Counted from the first letter of the stretch, positions 1 to 9,284 are shown. The stretch is 24,658 nt of DNA from JAIRTY01 sp050257395 (GCA_050257395.1 JBLMWU010000001.1:1-24658), one strand, 5' to 3'. Notes: generated by a model from the sequence alone, not told the origin. Numbers and translations: made by a program.

Positions 1-309
1 GACACCATCCGCCAGGACGTCGCCAGGCAGGTGGATGGCCTGATCTGGCAGGCCGTCAGCACCGCGGGCGACGACAGCACCATCCCGGTCAGCCGCGACT
101 CGCTCGCCGCGATCCTGCGGCTGGCAGAGCTCGGCCTGGTCCACGCCGACGATGCGGTCATGGCCGAGGCTCAGGAGGCCATGGAAGAGATCCGCGCGGT
201 CCTCGCCGACAGCCCGGGCGACCAGACCGCCAACATTGGCGACCACGCCGCCGGTCCCGGCGAGCCCGGCCCGGGTACCGCTCCGAACCCAGAGAGAGGA
301 ACGAAATGA
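1..309 (+). CDS. C-terminal part of an unidentified protein
   Basis: The frame is open from the first base of the window to a TGA at 307-309, so the gene begins upstream and only about 102 residues are visible. The visible part starts with a probable helical segment (DTIRQDVARQVDGLIWQAV), followed by an Ala/Leu/Glu-rich amphipathic stretch up to about residue 75. It ends in a Gly/Pro-rich, probably disordered tail. Third positions are mostly G or C, as in neighbouring genes, which supports real coding. I do not recognise the family and see no catalytic motif. The next gene on this side is a tRNA on the opposite strand, so this is the last gene of its transcription unit. Confidence 0.6.
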   Translation, partial: DTIRQDVARQVDGLIWQAVSTAGDDSTIPVSRDSLAAILRLAELGLVHADDAVMAEAQEAMEEIRAVLADSPGDQTANIGDHAAGPGEPGPGTAPNPERGTK

Positions 310-382
310 GCCCAAAACTGAGCCCACTCGCCGCTCAGCGATCTCCGGCGATCGGCGGCCTTCGGGAATCCCCAGGTCAGCG

Positions 383-470
383 TGGCGGAGGATGCGAGAT
401 TCGAACTCGCGAGGGGTTGCCCCCAACACGCTTTCCAAGCGTGCGCCCTAGGCCACTAGGCGAATCCTCC
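383..470 (-). tRNA. tRNA-Ser (anticodon GGA)
   Basis: Read on the minus strand from 470, the sequence folds as a class II tRNA. The acceptor arms GGAGGAT (470-464) and ATCCTCC (393-387) pair over seven bases. The D arm is followed by an anticodon loop reading CTTGGAAAG, giving anticodon GGA. A long variable arm typical of serine tRNAs follows, then a T loop with the GTTCGAATC signature. The discriminator is G (386) and CCA is encoded at 385-383. GGA reads the serine codons UCC and UCU. A -10-like TAAGCT lies seven bases upstream of the 5' end. Confidence 0.96.
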
Positions 471-477
471 GCCGGCA

Positions 478-483
478 AGCTTA
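478..483 (-). promoter_or_regulatory. -10 element of the tRNA-Ser gene
   Basis: TAAGCT on the minus strand fits the TANNNT pattern of the housekeeping sigma factor. It ends seven bases before the mature tRNA 5' end at 470. No convincing -35 box was seen at 16-18 bases. Confidence 0.45.
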
Positions 484-566
484 CCGGTGCGGCGCGGTGG
501 TCACGCGCGCGTCTGGCAACCGGGGCGGCCGGGGCGGATCTGGCGAAGCCACGCCGGCGGCACCAC

Positions 567-572
567 TAGACT
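567..572 (+). promoter_or_regulatory. -10 element of the SRP RNA gene
   Basis: TAGACT matches TANNNT and lies eight bases before the inferred 5' end of the SRP RNA stem at 581. The expected -35 position has no clear TTGACN match. Confidence 0.5.
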
Positions 573-580
573 GGCCGACA

Positions 581-667
581 GCCCCCCGCGCGGCGCTTAT
601 CCTGCCAACCCCCCCAGGGCCGGAAGGCAGCAAGGGTACGCGGGCTCTGGCGGGTGCGCGGGGGGTC
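581..667 (+). ncRNA. ffs: small bacterial signal recognition particle RNA (4.5S type)
   Basis: The diagnostic domain IV core is at 615-636: a GGAA tetraloop (622-625) flanked by CAGGGCC and GGCAGCAAGGG, the binding site for the Ffh protein. The ends pair strongly, with CCCCCCGCGC at 582-591 complementary to GCGCGGGGGG at 656-665. This closes a single long hairpin of about 87 nt, the size of the short actinobacterial SRP RNA without an Alu domain. With Ffh it would target nascent membrane and exported proteins to FtsY and SecYEG. Its position between tRNA-Ser and dnaX is the usual actinomycete arrangement. The exact 5' and 3' ends are inferred from the pairing. Confidence 0.93.
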
Positions 668-693
668 CTTTCCGCCTTGGCGAGGATCGAGAC

Positions 694-2922
694 ATGGCAG
701 GCGACGTGCCCGGCACCGCCCCCGGCGGCAGCGCTTCGGGGAAGCCGGAACAGCCGGGGGTCGCAGCTGCGGCCCTGGCCCTGTACCGGCGGTACCGCCC
801 GGCCACTTTCGCCGAGGTCAAGGGGCAGGAGCACGTCACGGAGCCGCTGCGCCAGGCGCTGCGGAACGGCCGGGTCCACCATGCCTATCTGTTCAGCGGG
901 CCCCGTGGCTGCGGCAAGACCTCCAGCGCCCGCATCCTGGCCCGGTCGCTGAACTGCGAGCAGGGCCCGACCCCGGACCCGTGCGGGGTCTGTGCCTCCT
1001 GCGTGGCCCTGGCGCCCACCGGGCCCGGCAGCATCGACGTGATCGAGATCGACGCGGCGTCTCACGGCGGCGTGGACGATGCCCGCGACCTGCGGGAACG
1101 GGCTTTCTACGCGCCGGTGTCCGGCCGCTTCAAGATCTACATCATCGACGAAGCGCACATGGTCACCCGGGAAGGCTTCAACGCGCTGCTGAAGCTGGTG
1201 GAGGAGCCGCCGTCGCACCTGAAGTTCGTGTTCGCCACCACCGAGCCGGAGAAGGTCATCCCGACCATCCGGTCCCGGACACACCACTACCCGTTCCGGC
1301 TGGTGCCGCCTGCGGTCCTGCGCGAGCTGCTGGAGGAGATCCTGGCCACCGAACAGGTCCGGTACCAGCCCGCGGTGCTGCCGCTGGTGGTGCGGGCCGG
1401 GGCGGGCTCGGTTCGTGACTCGCTGTCGGTCCTCGACCAGTTGCTGGCGGGGGCAGGGGACGAGGGCCTGACCTACGACCGCACGGTGGCGCTGCTCGGC
1501 TACACCGACGACAGCCTGCTGGACGACATGGTGGACGCGTTCGCGGCGGGGGACGGTGCGGCGGTGTTCGCCACCATCGACAAGGTGGTCGAAGGCGGCC
1601 ACGACTCCCGCCGGTTCGCCGCCGACCTGCTCGACCGGTGCCGCGACCTGATCATCCTGGCCGCGGTGCCCACGGCGGGGCAGAGTGGCCTGCTGGACGC
1701 GCCCGCCGACCGGCTGGAGCGGATGGCCGAGCAGGCGGGCCGGCTGGGCCAGGCCGAGCTGACCCGGGCGGCCGGGATCATCAGCGAGGGCCTCGTCCAG
1801 ATGCGCGGCACCACCTCGCCGCGGCTGCTGCTGGAGCTGATGTGCGCGCAGGTGCTGCTCCCGGGCGCCGGCACCGGCGAGAAGGCGCTGCTGGCCCGGG
1901 TGGAACGGCTGGAGCGCCAGCTCGCGGGCGCCAGCGTGCCGGCCGGTCCCGGGCAGGCGGGAAGGCCGATAGCGAACGAGACACCTGCCCGGCCGGCCCC
2001 GCGGCCCGCACCGGCCCACCCGGATGACCCGGCACCGGGACCGGCGGCCGGCCAGGCCCGCCGGGCAGCGCCGCCCGCCCGCGACGCGGGCCGGCCGGGC
2101 GGCCCCGCGCCCGCCCAGGCCCGCCCCGGCGTGCCGCCTGCGCACGGCGCGGGCCAAGACGGCCCCGCGGAGGCCGGGCCGGCAGGCGGGGCTCCCGGCA
2201 GCACCGGGTCAGCTGGCCCTGCGTCCAGCGATCCCGGGGCCCGTGGCCGCCCGCGCGATGCGGCAAGAGCTGCTGCGGCCGCCCCGGCTGACCGTCCGGC
2301 CGAGGCTGTTCCCGCGCCGGCTGGGCGCCCGGACACGGCCCCGGCGCCGCCTGCCGGCCCGGTCGATGCTGAACTGATGCGCCAGCACTGGCCAGCCATC
2401 CTCGACGCGGTCAGCAGTGAGCGCAAAGTCACCTCGATCCTGCTCAGGAATGCCACCGTGCATTCGGTGGAGGACGGCGTCCTCGTCCTGGGCTTCCCCA
2501 GCCAGGGGGAAGCGAAAGGGTTCGCCGCCAGCCGCCATGATGAGGTCCTGGTCCAGGTGCTGACCGACGTGCTGGGGGTGAAGCTGCGGGTGCGGGCGCT
2601 CGCCGGGGTGCCCGCGGGCAGCCAGCCGGCCAGCAGCCGCCCGCGGGTGGCGGACAGCGGCCCGGCGGCCGACCCTGCGCCGGCCGGGCCCCGGGCAGGC
2701 AACGGCGGCCCCGCGGGCGGCCGGGGCGGACGCCGCCAGGCTGACCGGCCCGCGCAGCCGCCCCGCCCGCAGCAGCGGCAGGCGCCGGTCACCGACGGGG
2801 AATGGCCGGACGAGCCGCCCGACCCGGATGACTCGGTGGACGCGCCGGAGACCCTGTCCGGGATGGATCTCATCACCCGCCAGCTCGGCGGGCAGATCAT
2901 CGAGGAGATCGAGGGCGATTAA
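694..2922 (+). CDS. dnaX: DNA polymerase III subunit tau (clamp-loader ATPase DnaX)
   Basis: This is the clamp-loader motor that opens the beta clamp and links the polymerase cores at the replication fork. It is about 742 residues long. The AAA+ region shows Walker A GPRGCGKT (69-76), a zinc module with Cys88, Cys97, Cys100 and Cys103, Walker B IYIIDEAH (148-155), and an arginine-finger region TIRSRTHHYPF near 191-201. A Pro/Ala/Gly-rich linker of about 200 residues follows (roughly 425-640). After it comes a C-terminal tau-specific domain beginning near DAELMRQHW and ending in DLITRQLGGQIIEEIEGD. The ATG at 694 is chosen because GAGGA (682-686) sits seven bases upstream. The frame is open further upstream, but that extension would run through the SRP RNA. 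No A-rich slippery site for a gamma form was seen. Confidence 0.96.
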   Translation: MAGDVPGTAPGGSASGKPEQPGVAAAALALYRRYRPATFAEVKGQEHVTEPLRQALRNGRVHHAYLFSGPRGCGKTSSARILARSLNCEQGPTPDPCGVCASCVALAPTGPGSIDVIEIDAASHGGVDDARDLRERAFYAPVSGRFKIYIIDEAHMVTREGFNALLKLVEEPPSHLKFVFATTEPEKVIPTIRSRTHHYPFRLVPPAVLRELLEEILATEQVRYQPAVLPLVVRAGAGSVRDSLSVLDQLLAGAGDEGLTYDRTVALLGYTDDSLLDDMVDAFAAGDGAAVFATIDKVVEGGHDSRRFAADLLDRCRDLIILAAVPTAGQSGLLDAPADRLERMAEQAGRLGQAELTRAAGIISEGLVQMRGTTSPRLLLELMCAQVLLPGAGTGEKALLARVERLERQLAGASVPAGPGQAGRPIANETPARPAPRPAPAHPDDPAPGPAAGQARRAAPPARDAGRPGGPAPAQARPGVPPAHGAGQDGPAEAGPAGGAPGSTGSAGPASSDPGARGRPRDAARAAAAAPADRPAEAVPAPAGRPDTAPAPPAGPVDAELMRQHWPAILDAVSSERKVTSILLRNATVHSVEDGVLVLGFPSQGEAKGFAASRHDEVLVQVLTDVLGVKLRVRALAGVPAGSQPASSRPRVADSGPAADPAPAGPRAGNGGPAGGRGGRRQADRPAQPPRPQQRQAPVTDGEWPDEPPDPDDSVDAPETLSGMDLITRQLGGQIIEEIEGD

Positions 2923-2987
2923 GGCCCGGGCCCGGCCGGCGGCCCCGTATGGCGGCGGGCCGTGCTGCCGATGACAGACGCAGGCCG

Positions 2988-2993
2988 TAGGCT
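2988..2993 (+). promoter_or_regulatory. possible -10 element upstream of ybaB
   Basis: TAGGCT in the context CCGTAGGCTCG lies in the 173-base gap between dnaX and ybaB. It would give a leader of about 95 bases. No good -35 box is visible. Confidence 0.3.
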
Positions 2994-3095
2994 CGAAACG
3001 ACAGGCGATCGCGCCGGATACCTGGCAGTCCAGCGCGGCAAATGGCCCCGGCCGTCACGACCCGAGCGGCGGCCGACCCGACCGAGGGGGACGCT

Positions 3096-3512
3096 GTGGA
3101 CCCTGGCGGCCAGATGGACATGCAGCAACTGCTCGCCGCGGCGCAGCAGATGCAGGACCACCTTATGAATGCGCAGCGCGAGCTGGCGGACACCCAGATC
3201 GAGGGAACCGCGGGCGGCGGCCTGGTCAAGGCCGTCGTCAACGGGCAGGGCGAACTGGTCGACGTGACCATCAGCCCGGATGCGGTCGACCCGGCGGACC
3301 CGGCAGAGAGCGCGCAGACCATCGCGGACCTGGTGCTGGCGGCCGTGCGGGACGCCTACCGGTCGGCGGGTGAGCTCCAGCAGGAGAAGATGGGGCCGCT
3401 TGCGGCCGGGCTCGGCGGCGGTGACCAGCCGGGCATCCCCGGTCTGGGGGACTTCTTCGGCGGCGGGACCGGCGAGCCGGGCGGCGAGCCCGGCTCAGCA
3501 CCGCACCAGTGA
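3096..3512 (+). CDS. ybaB: YbaB/EbfC family nucleoid-associated protein
   Basis: This is a small dimeric DNA-binding protein of the YbaB/EbfC family, almost always found between dnaX and recR. Its role in the nucleoid and possibly in recombinational repair is not fully settled. The protein is about 138 residues. The N-terminal helix has the typical MDMQQLLAAAQQMQDHLMNA pattern, the beta region has the conserved GGGLVKAVVNGQGELVDVTI stretch, and a long helix (AQTIADLVLAAVRDAYRSA) follows. A Gly/Pro-rich tail of about 40 residues is likely disordered and is common in actinobacterial members. The GTG at 3096 has GAGGGGG (3084-3090) five bases upstream. A second possible start is the ATG at 3114. 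It probably forms an operon with recR, 48 bases downstream. Confidence 0.93.
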   Translation: MDPGGQMDMQQLLAAAQQMQDHLMNAQRELADTQIEGTAGGGLVKAVVNGQGELVDVTISPDAVDPADPAESAQTIADLVLAAVRDAYRSAGELQQEKMGPLAAGLGGGDQPGIPGLGDFFGGGTGEPGGEPGSAPHQ

Positions 3513-3560
3513 GCAGGCCCGCCGGACCCCCGGCCCGCCGCGGCGTGACAGGAAGCTGAC

Positions 3561-4160
3561 GTGTACGAGGGAGTGGTCCAGAACCTCATCGACGAGCTGG
3601 GGCGGCTGCCCGGGGTCGGCCCGAAGGGGGCCCAGCGGATCGCGTTCCACCTGCTCGCCGCCGACCCGGTGGACGTGCGCCGGCTCGCGGCGGTGCTGGT
3701 CGAGGTGACCGAGCGGGTGCGGTTCTGCCGGATCTGCGGGAATGTGGCGGAAGAAGACGAGTGCCGCATCTGCCGGGACCCGCGGCGTGACCCGTCGGTC
3801 ATCTGCGTGGTCGAGGAGCCGAAGGACGTCGCGGCGATTGAGAAGATTCGCGAGTTCCGCGGCCGCTACCATGTGCTCGGCGGGGCGATCAGCCCGATCG
3901 ATGGGGTGGGACCGGACGATCTGCGGATCCGGGAGCTGATGGCACGGCTGTCGGACGGCAGCGTCACCGAACTGATCCTGGCGACTGACCCGAATCTCGA
4001 GGGTGAGGCGACCGCGACGTACCTGGCGCGGCTCCTCAAGCCGCTCGGCCTGCGCGTCACCCGGCCGGCCAGCGGGCTGCCGGTCGGCGGCGACCTGGAG
4101 TACGCCGACGAAGTCACCCTCGGCCGCGCGTTCGAAGGACGGAGGCTGCTCGATGTCTGA
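3561..4160 (+). CDS. recR: recombination mediator protein RecR
   Basis: RecR works with RecF and RecO to load RecA onto SSB-coated single-stranded gaps. The 199-residue length is standard. A helix-hairpin-helix motif (LPGVGPKGAQRIAFHLL, 16-32) is followed by a four-cysteine zinc finger (Cys56, Cys59, Cys68, Cys71). A Toprim domain follows, with acidic residues at Glu85/Glu86 (VVEEPKD) and the ATDPNLEGEATA motif (141-152). It ends with the family-typical ASGLPVGGDLEYADEVTL segment. The GTG start is supported by AGGAAG at 3550-3555, five bases upstream. The last eight bases overlap the start of the DUF5063 gene, which implies translational coupling. Confidence 0.97.
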   Translation: MYEGVVQNLIDELGRLPGVGPKGAQRIAFHLLAADPVDVRRLAAVLVEVTERVRFCRICGNVAEEDECRICRDPRRDPSVICVVEEPKDVAAIEKIREFRGRYHVLGGAISPIDGVGPDDLRIRELMARLSDGSVTELILATDPNLEGEATATYLARLLKPLGLRVTRPASGLPVGGDLEYADEVTLGRAFEGRRLLDV

Positions 4161-4719
4161 CCCAACCGCCCCCACACCGGACGGGGCCGGGGCCGGTGAG
4201 GGCTGGAGCCCGCTCGCTGACCGGATCTCACTGCAGGCCCAGGACTTCGTGGACGGGGTGACCGCCCTCGCGACCGGTGAGGGCGGCGACCAGCTGGTCC
4301 CGCTGCTGCTGCTGGAGGTGTCCCAGATCCTGCTGGCCGGGGCGCAGCTGGGCGCGAGCAAGGACGTCATCCCGCCGGGCAACTGGGAACCCGACGTGGG
4401 TGCCGACCCGGACCTGGACGCGCTGCGCACCGGGCTGGCGCCGCGGCTCGCCGCGTTCGACGAGTACGCCGAGCTGTTCGACCCGTACTCCGACACCCGG
4501 CCCACCGCGTTCCGGCTGTCGGACGACCTGACGGCGATGGTCGCCGACCTGGTCCACGGGCTCCAGCACTACCGGGCCGGCCGGTCGCTGGAGGCTCTGT
4601 GGTGGTGGCAGTACTCCTACCTCAACCACTGGGGCACCCACGGCAGCGCCGCTCTGCGCGCCCTGCACGCGGTGGTCGCGCACGCGCTGCTGGACGTGGC
4701 GGAGGAGACCACCGCCTAG
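4153..4719 (+). CDS. DUF5063 domain protein coupled to recR
   Basis: This 188-residue protein resembles the DUF5063 family, which in actinomycetes commonly sits directly behind recR. I know of no established biochemical function. It looks soluble and mostly helical. A Leu-rich segment (QLVPLLLLEVSQILLAG) lies near residue 50. A Trp/Tyr-rich stretch (LEALWWWQYSYLNHWGTH) near 150 is the most distinctive part. No signal peptide or membrane helix is convincing. The ATG at 4153 lies inside recR, eight bases before its end, with GGAGG (4141-4145) seven bases upstream. The position suggests co-expression with repair functions, but a functional link is only inference from context. Confidence 0.85.
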   Translation: MSDPTAPTPDGAGAGEGWSPLADRISLQAQDFVDGVTALATGEGGDQLVPLLLLEVSQILLAGAQLGASKDVIPPGNWEPDVGADPDLDALRTGLAPRLAAFDEYAELFDPYSDTRPTAFRLSDDLTAMVADLVHGLQHYRAGRSLEALWWWQYSYLNHWGTHGSAALRALHAVVAHALLDVAEETTA

Positions 4720-4764
4720 GCCCGCCCGGCCCGATAATCCGGCAGGCAACCGGCCGGGGCTGGG

Positions 4765-4770
4765 TACACT
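4765..4770 (+). promoter_or_regulatory. -10 element of the lysC-asd unit
   Basis: TACACT in the context GGGTACACTCG is a good TANNNT hexamer 39 bases before the lysC GTG. It predicts a start near 4777 and a leader of about 33 bases carrying GGGAGGAG (4792-4799). No riboswitch-sized leader is available, and no -35 match was found. Confidence 0.5.
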
Positions 4771-4809
4771 CGACCCGGCCGGCAGCTGACTGGGAGGAGC
4801 GGGGCGTCC

Positions 4810-6086
4810 GTGGCACTTGTAGTGCAGAAATACGGCGGTTCCTCGGTCGCCAACGCGGATGGCATCAAGCGGGTGGCCCAGCGGATCGTGGCCACCCGCA
4901 AGGCCGGCCACTCGGTGGTCGTGGTCGTGTCCGCCATGGGCGACACCACCGACGAGCTGCACGACCTGGCCAGGCAGGTCAGCCCGCTGCCGCCCGCCCG
5001 CGAGATGGACATGCTGCTCACCGCGGGCGAGCGGATCTCCATGGCGCTGCTGGCGATGGCCATCGCCAACCTGGGCCTGTCGGCGCGCTCGTTCACCGGC
5101 TCGCAGGCCGGCGTGATCACCGACGACGCGCACGGCAAGGCGCGGATCATCGACGTCACCCCGGGCCGGATCGCCACCGCGCTGGCCGACGGGGCGATCC
5201 CGATCGTGGCCGGCTTCCAGGGCGTGTCCCAGACCGGCAAGGACATCACCACGCTGGGCCGGGGCGGCTCGGACACCACCGCGGTGGCGCTCGCGGCCGC
5301 GCTCAAGGCCGACGTCTGCGAGATCTACACCGACGTGGACGGGGTCTTCACGGCCGACCCGCGGATCGTGCCGACCGCCCGGCGCCTCCCGGCGATCAGC
5401 TACGAGGAGATGCTGGAGATGGCCGCCTGCGGCGCCAAGGTGCTCCAGCTGCGGTGCGTGGAGTACGCGCGCCGGTACGACATGCCCATCCACGTGCGGT
5501 CCTCGTTCAGCCAGCGGACCGGGACGTGGGTGAGCCGGAAGCTGCCGGAAGCGGAGCAGGAGGCCCCTATGGAGCAGGCGATCATCTCCGGTGTCGCGCA
5601 CGACCGGAGCGAGGCCAAGATCACGGTCGTGGCCGTCCCGGACGTGGTCGGCGAGGCGGCCAAGATATTCCGGACCATCGCGAACTCCGGCATCAACATC
5701 GACATGATCGTGCAGAACATCTCCGCCGCCACGACCGGGCTGACGGACATCTCGTTCACGCTGCCGCGTGCGGACGGCGAGGCGGCGATGACCGCGCTGC
5801 GCGGGGTGCAGGCGGACGTGGGCTTCGAGTCGCTGCTGTACGACGACCGGATCGGGAAGATCTCGCTGATCGGGGCGGGGATGCGGTCCCACCCGGGGGT
5901 GAGCGCGACCTTCTTCAGCGCGCTCGCGGAGGCGGGGGTGAACATCGAGATGATCTCCACCTCGGAGATCAGGATCTCGGTGGTGGTGGACGAGAACGAG
6001 GTGAACGCGGCGGTGGCGGCCGCGCACCGGGCGTTCGACCTCGACGCCTCCGAGGTGGAGGCCGTGGTGTACGGGGGGACGGGCCG

Positions 6087-6090
<4 letters not shown>
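4810..6090 (+). CDS. lysC: aspartate kinase (alpha subunit, with internal beta start)
   Basis: Aspartate kinase phosphorylates L-aspartate to 4-phospho-L-aspartate, the first step towards lysine, threonine, methionine and diaminopimelate. The 426-residue protein has the kinase motif KYGGSSV (7-13), the GRGGSDTTA motif (150-158) and EIYTDVDGVFTADPR (161-175). Two C-terminal ACT regions (about 265-340 and 345-420) would bind effector amino acids. This is the architecture of the concerted Lys/Thr-inhibited alpha2beta2 enzymes of Corynebacterium and Streptomyces. The GTG at 4810 has GGGAGGAG (4792-4799) ten bases upstream. Its TGA overlaps the asd GTG by four bases. An internal start at 5569 is annotated separately. 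Confidence 0.97.
5558..5571 (+). promoter_or_regulatory. internal ribosome binding site and ATG for the aspartokinase beta subunit
   Basis: Inside lysC a perfect AGGAGG (5558-5563) stands five bases before an in-frame ATG (5569-5571, Met254). This is a stronger site than that of the full-length start. Translation from here would give a 173-residue protein ending at 6090 and containing only the two ACT domains. In Corynebacterium glutamicum and several other Gram-positive bacteria the regulatory beta subunit is made exactly this way. Confidence 0.8.
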
Positions 6091-7142
<1,052 letters not shown>

Positions 7143-7162
7143 CCGCTGGGACGGAGGCTGCC

Positions 7163-8143
7163 GTGGCAGCGCCCCGGAGCTCGCCGGACGGCGTGCTCTT
7201 CACCTCGTACAACGCCTACGACCTGTTCCTGGACGGGTCAGCGCAGGGCCAGGAGCGGTACCGGCTGGTGGTGGACGTCATCCGCGGCATCGGCCCGGAC
7301 GTGCTCGCCGTCCAGGAGATCAGGGCGGCCGACGAGGACACCGCCCGGCGCCGGCTGTGCCAGCTCGCCAGCGACGCCGGGCTGCGCTGCCAGGTGCCCG
7401 CCCGGGACGGCGGCGCGGGACGTGCCGCGCTCGCGCTGGGATCGCACGGCTACCACGTGGGGCTGGCCTGGCGGGACGGGATCGATCCGGTGCCCGGCTC
7501 GCTGCAGGCACGCTGCCAGGATTTCTGGCACGCGCTGGCGACCGTGGTGCTGGACGTGGGCGGCCGCCGGGTCAAGCACGGCGCCTACCACGCACCGCCC
7601 TTCGGCCGCCGGATGCGGGCGGACGAGAGCGAGCTGATGGTGGCCGCGATCACCCGGTCCAACGGCGGCCTGCCCGCGCTGGTGGGGGCGGACTGGAACG
7701 CCGAGAGCGCCGACCGGGTGCCCGGGGCGGACGGGGGATGGCGGCTGTACGAGCCGGGCGACCCGTACGCGGGCGTCGAGTGGTTCGCTGACATGGCCTA
7801 CCAGTGCGACCTGGAGTACGACGAGCGGGGGCAACCGCGGCACCGGGTGGACCGCGGCGCGGGTGAGGTGCTGTGGGCGGGCGGCCTGTACGACGCGGCC
7901 GCCGCGCTGCGCGCGCCCTGGCAGCCGACCACCGGGCATCACCCGGACGACCCGTACGGCCAGCGGGGGGTGCGGCGGCGCATCGACGCGATCCGGGTGA
8001 CCGGGGAGGTGCTGCCGGCTCTGCGGGGGCACCGGGTGGCGGACACGGCCGCGGCCCGCAGGGCCTCTGACCATCTCCCGGTGTCGGTCGAATACCTGCC
8101 CGCCGCGATCAGCGGCGCCGCGCGTCCGCGCCTGCCCGGCTGA
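7163..8143 (+). CDS. endonuclease/exonuclease/phosphatase family protein
   Basis: This 326-residue protein has the complete metal-dependent EEP active-site set. It shows Asn17 (FTSYNAYDLF), Glu52 (LAVQEIRA), His143 (GAYHAPPFG), Asp177 and Asn179 (GADWNAES), Asp275 (RRRIDAIRV) and Asp303-His304 (ASDHLPVSVE). Such folds hydrolyse phosphodiesters in nucleic acids, phospholipids or small molecules. The substrate cannot be read from sequence. There is no signal peptide, so it is probably cytoplasmic. The GTG at 7163 has GGAGG (7153-7157) five bases upstream. It follows asd by 20 bases and may share its transcript, though no metabolic link is obvious. It converges with the GNAT gene, leaving 12 bases between stops. 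Confidence 0.88.
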   Translation: MAAPRSSPDGVLFTSYNAYDLFLDGSAQGQERYRLVVDVIRGIGPDVLAVQEIRAADEDTARRRLCQLASDAGLRCQVPARDGGAGRAALALGSHGYHVGLAWRDGIDPVPGSLQARCQDFWHALATVVLDVGGRRVKHGAYHAPPFGRRMRADESELMVAAITRSNGGLPALVGADWNAESADRVPGADGGWRLYEPGDPYAGVEWFADMAYQCDLEYDERGQPRHRVDRGAGEVLWAGGLYDAAAALRAPWQPTTGHHPDDPYGQRGVRRRIDAIRVTGEVLPALRGHRVADTAAARRASDHLPVSVEYLPAAISGAARPRLPG

Positions 8144-8155
8144 CCGGCCGGCCTG

Positions 8156-9022
8156 TCACTGCCGGGCCCGCCCCGCCGGGCGGAACTGCAGCGACACGTG
8201 GTCGCCGACCGGCTGGTAGCCGAGCCGCAGATACAGGTCGTTGCTGGTGGGGTTGGCCAGGTCGGTGAACAGCACCACCTCGGCGGCGCCCGCGGCCAGG
8301 GCGGCCGCGCTGACCGCGGCGGTGACGGCCGCCGCGAAGCCGCAGCCGCGGAACTGCGGCGGCGTGTACACGGGGCCGACCCGGACCTGGCAGGCGACCT
8401 GGCGGGTCAGCCCCGCCATGGACACGGGCTGGCCGCCGGTCTGCCAGAGGGTGAGCCCGCCGTAGCTCAGCCGGTCACTGACCGTCCGTTCCGGCCCTGC
8501 CACCAGGTCGCCGACCTCGTAGCCGAACGCGGTGACCCAGTCGAGGAGCAGCTCGAGGTCGGCGGGCCCGGCTGTCCGGGCGGCCCCCGGCGGCAGCGGG
8601 TCCGGCGGGCTCAGGGCGGCGAGCCGGTACAGCCGCATCCGCCGGTCGAGGGTCACCTCGCAGCCGGTCCGGGTCTGCCAGGCGCTGGCGAAGGCGGGGC
8701 CGGTCTCCGCGTCCGCGTTGACCCCCGGCGGGTTGCGCCCGACCGCGGCGAGGTCCCCGGCGAGCGCCGCCGCCGCCCCGGCCGGGAGCCGGCTCAGCGC
8801 GGCCGGGTAGGGCGGTGTATGCATGAACGCGCCGGCCACCGTGCCGTCCGGCCCGGCCCACCAGCCGAAGAGCGGCGGCTGGTCACCAAATGCATTCACG
8901 CCCCGGGCGCGCACGGACTCGGCCGCAGTCAGCAACACGGTGTTCTCGGCCGCGCGGGCATGCAAAAACGCGCCGGCCGCCGAGAGATAACGGCTCACAT
9001 CGCCGGTCAGGTGCCAGGCCAT
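8156..9022 (-). CDS. GNAT family N-acetyltransferase
   Basis: The 288-residue product ends in a GNAT fold. Motif A is visible as VGPVYTPPQFRGCGFAAAV (about 215-233), with the acetyl-CoA-binding Q-F-R-G-C-G-F core. FTDLANPTSNDLYLRLGYQPVG follows, the usual C-terminal GNAT signature. The N-terminal half resembles the extra domain of actinobacterial GNAT proteins that begin with a LTxDVxxFLxAAGxFL-like segment. The acceptor substrate is unknown. The start is awkward: GAGGA directly abuts the ATG at 9022 with no spacer, and an in-frame TGA two codons upstream excludes a longer form. Either this ATG is used on a leaderless or unusual message, or a downstream GTG (near 8998) is used. Confidence 0.87.
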   Translation of the reverse strand: MAWHLTGDVSRYLSAAGAFLHARAAENTVLLTAAESVRARGVNAFGDQPPLFGWWAGPDGTVAGAFMHTPPYPAALSRLPAGAAAALAGDLAAVGRNPPGVNADAETGPAFASAWQTRTGCEVTLDRRMRLYRLAALSPPDPLPPGAARTAGPADLELLLDWVTAFGYEVGDLVAGPERTVSDRLSYGGLTLWQTGGQPVSMAGLTRQVACQVRVGPVYTPPQFRGCGFAAAVTAAVSAAALAAGAAEVVLFTDLANPTSNDLYLRLGYQPVGDHVSLQFRPAGRARQ

Positions 9023-9284
9023 TCCTCATGATTGACAGATACAGAAGCGTCACGCAGCCCATTTTCGTTACACCAGCCACAGGAGCCCCCGGCTGGATGC
9101 CCCTGACCTGGCCAGTTGCCGGGGCCCGGGGTGCCGCACGGGCGGCCGCCGCCGCCGCGCCCCGGCCCGGCCCGGGCGGACCGGCGGCGCCGGCGGCGCC
9201 GGGGCGGCGCAGCGGTCACCCGCTGGCACCGGCCGGTGACGCTCACTGACGTGGGGAAACGGCGAGCGTATCGGCTTTTATACC

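Noticed and set aside
306..569. Frame starting with an ATG that overlaps the stop of the first gene
   Set aside because: It runs antisense through the tRNA-Ser gene, producing the well-known false CEIRTREG-type peptide, and continues into the SRP promoter region.
481..2157. Long open frame of 558 codons opposite dnaX
   Set aside because: It is an artefact of GC-rich codon bias: Arg/Gly/Ala-rich, without domains, and antisense to an unambiguous dnaX.
694..2922. Programmed frameshift in dnaX giving a gamma subunit
   Set aside because: No A-rich slippery heptamer was seen, and the frame continues intact through the linker into the tau-specific end.
2923..2962. Intrinsic terminator after dnaX
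   Set aside because: The GGCCGGCGGCC-rich stretch can fold in several ways, but no single good stem or U-run stands out.
4777..4809. Lysine riboswitch before lysC
   Set aside because: The predicted leader is only about 33 bases, far too short for an L-box aptamer.
4228..6027. Long minus-strand frame opposite the DUF5063 gene and lysC
   Set aside because: The composition is His/Arg/Gly/Asp-rich with no recognisable domain, and it is fully antisense to well-identified genes.
9120..9240. GGCGCCGGCGGCGCC-like run as a CRISPR or functional repeat
   Set aside because: It is short, irregular and explained by GC-rich low complexity. It has no spacer structure.
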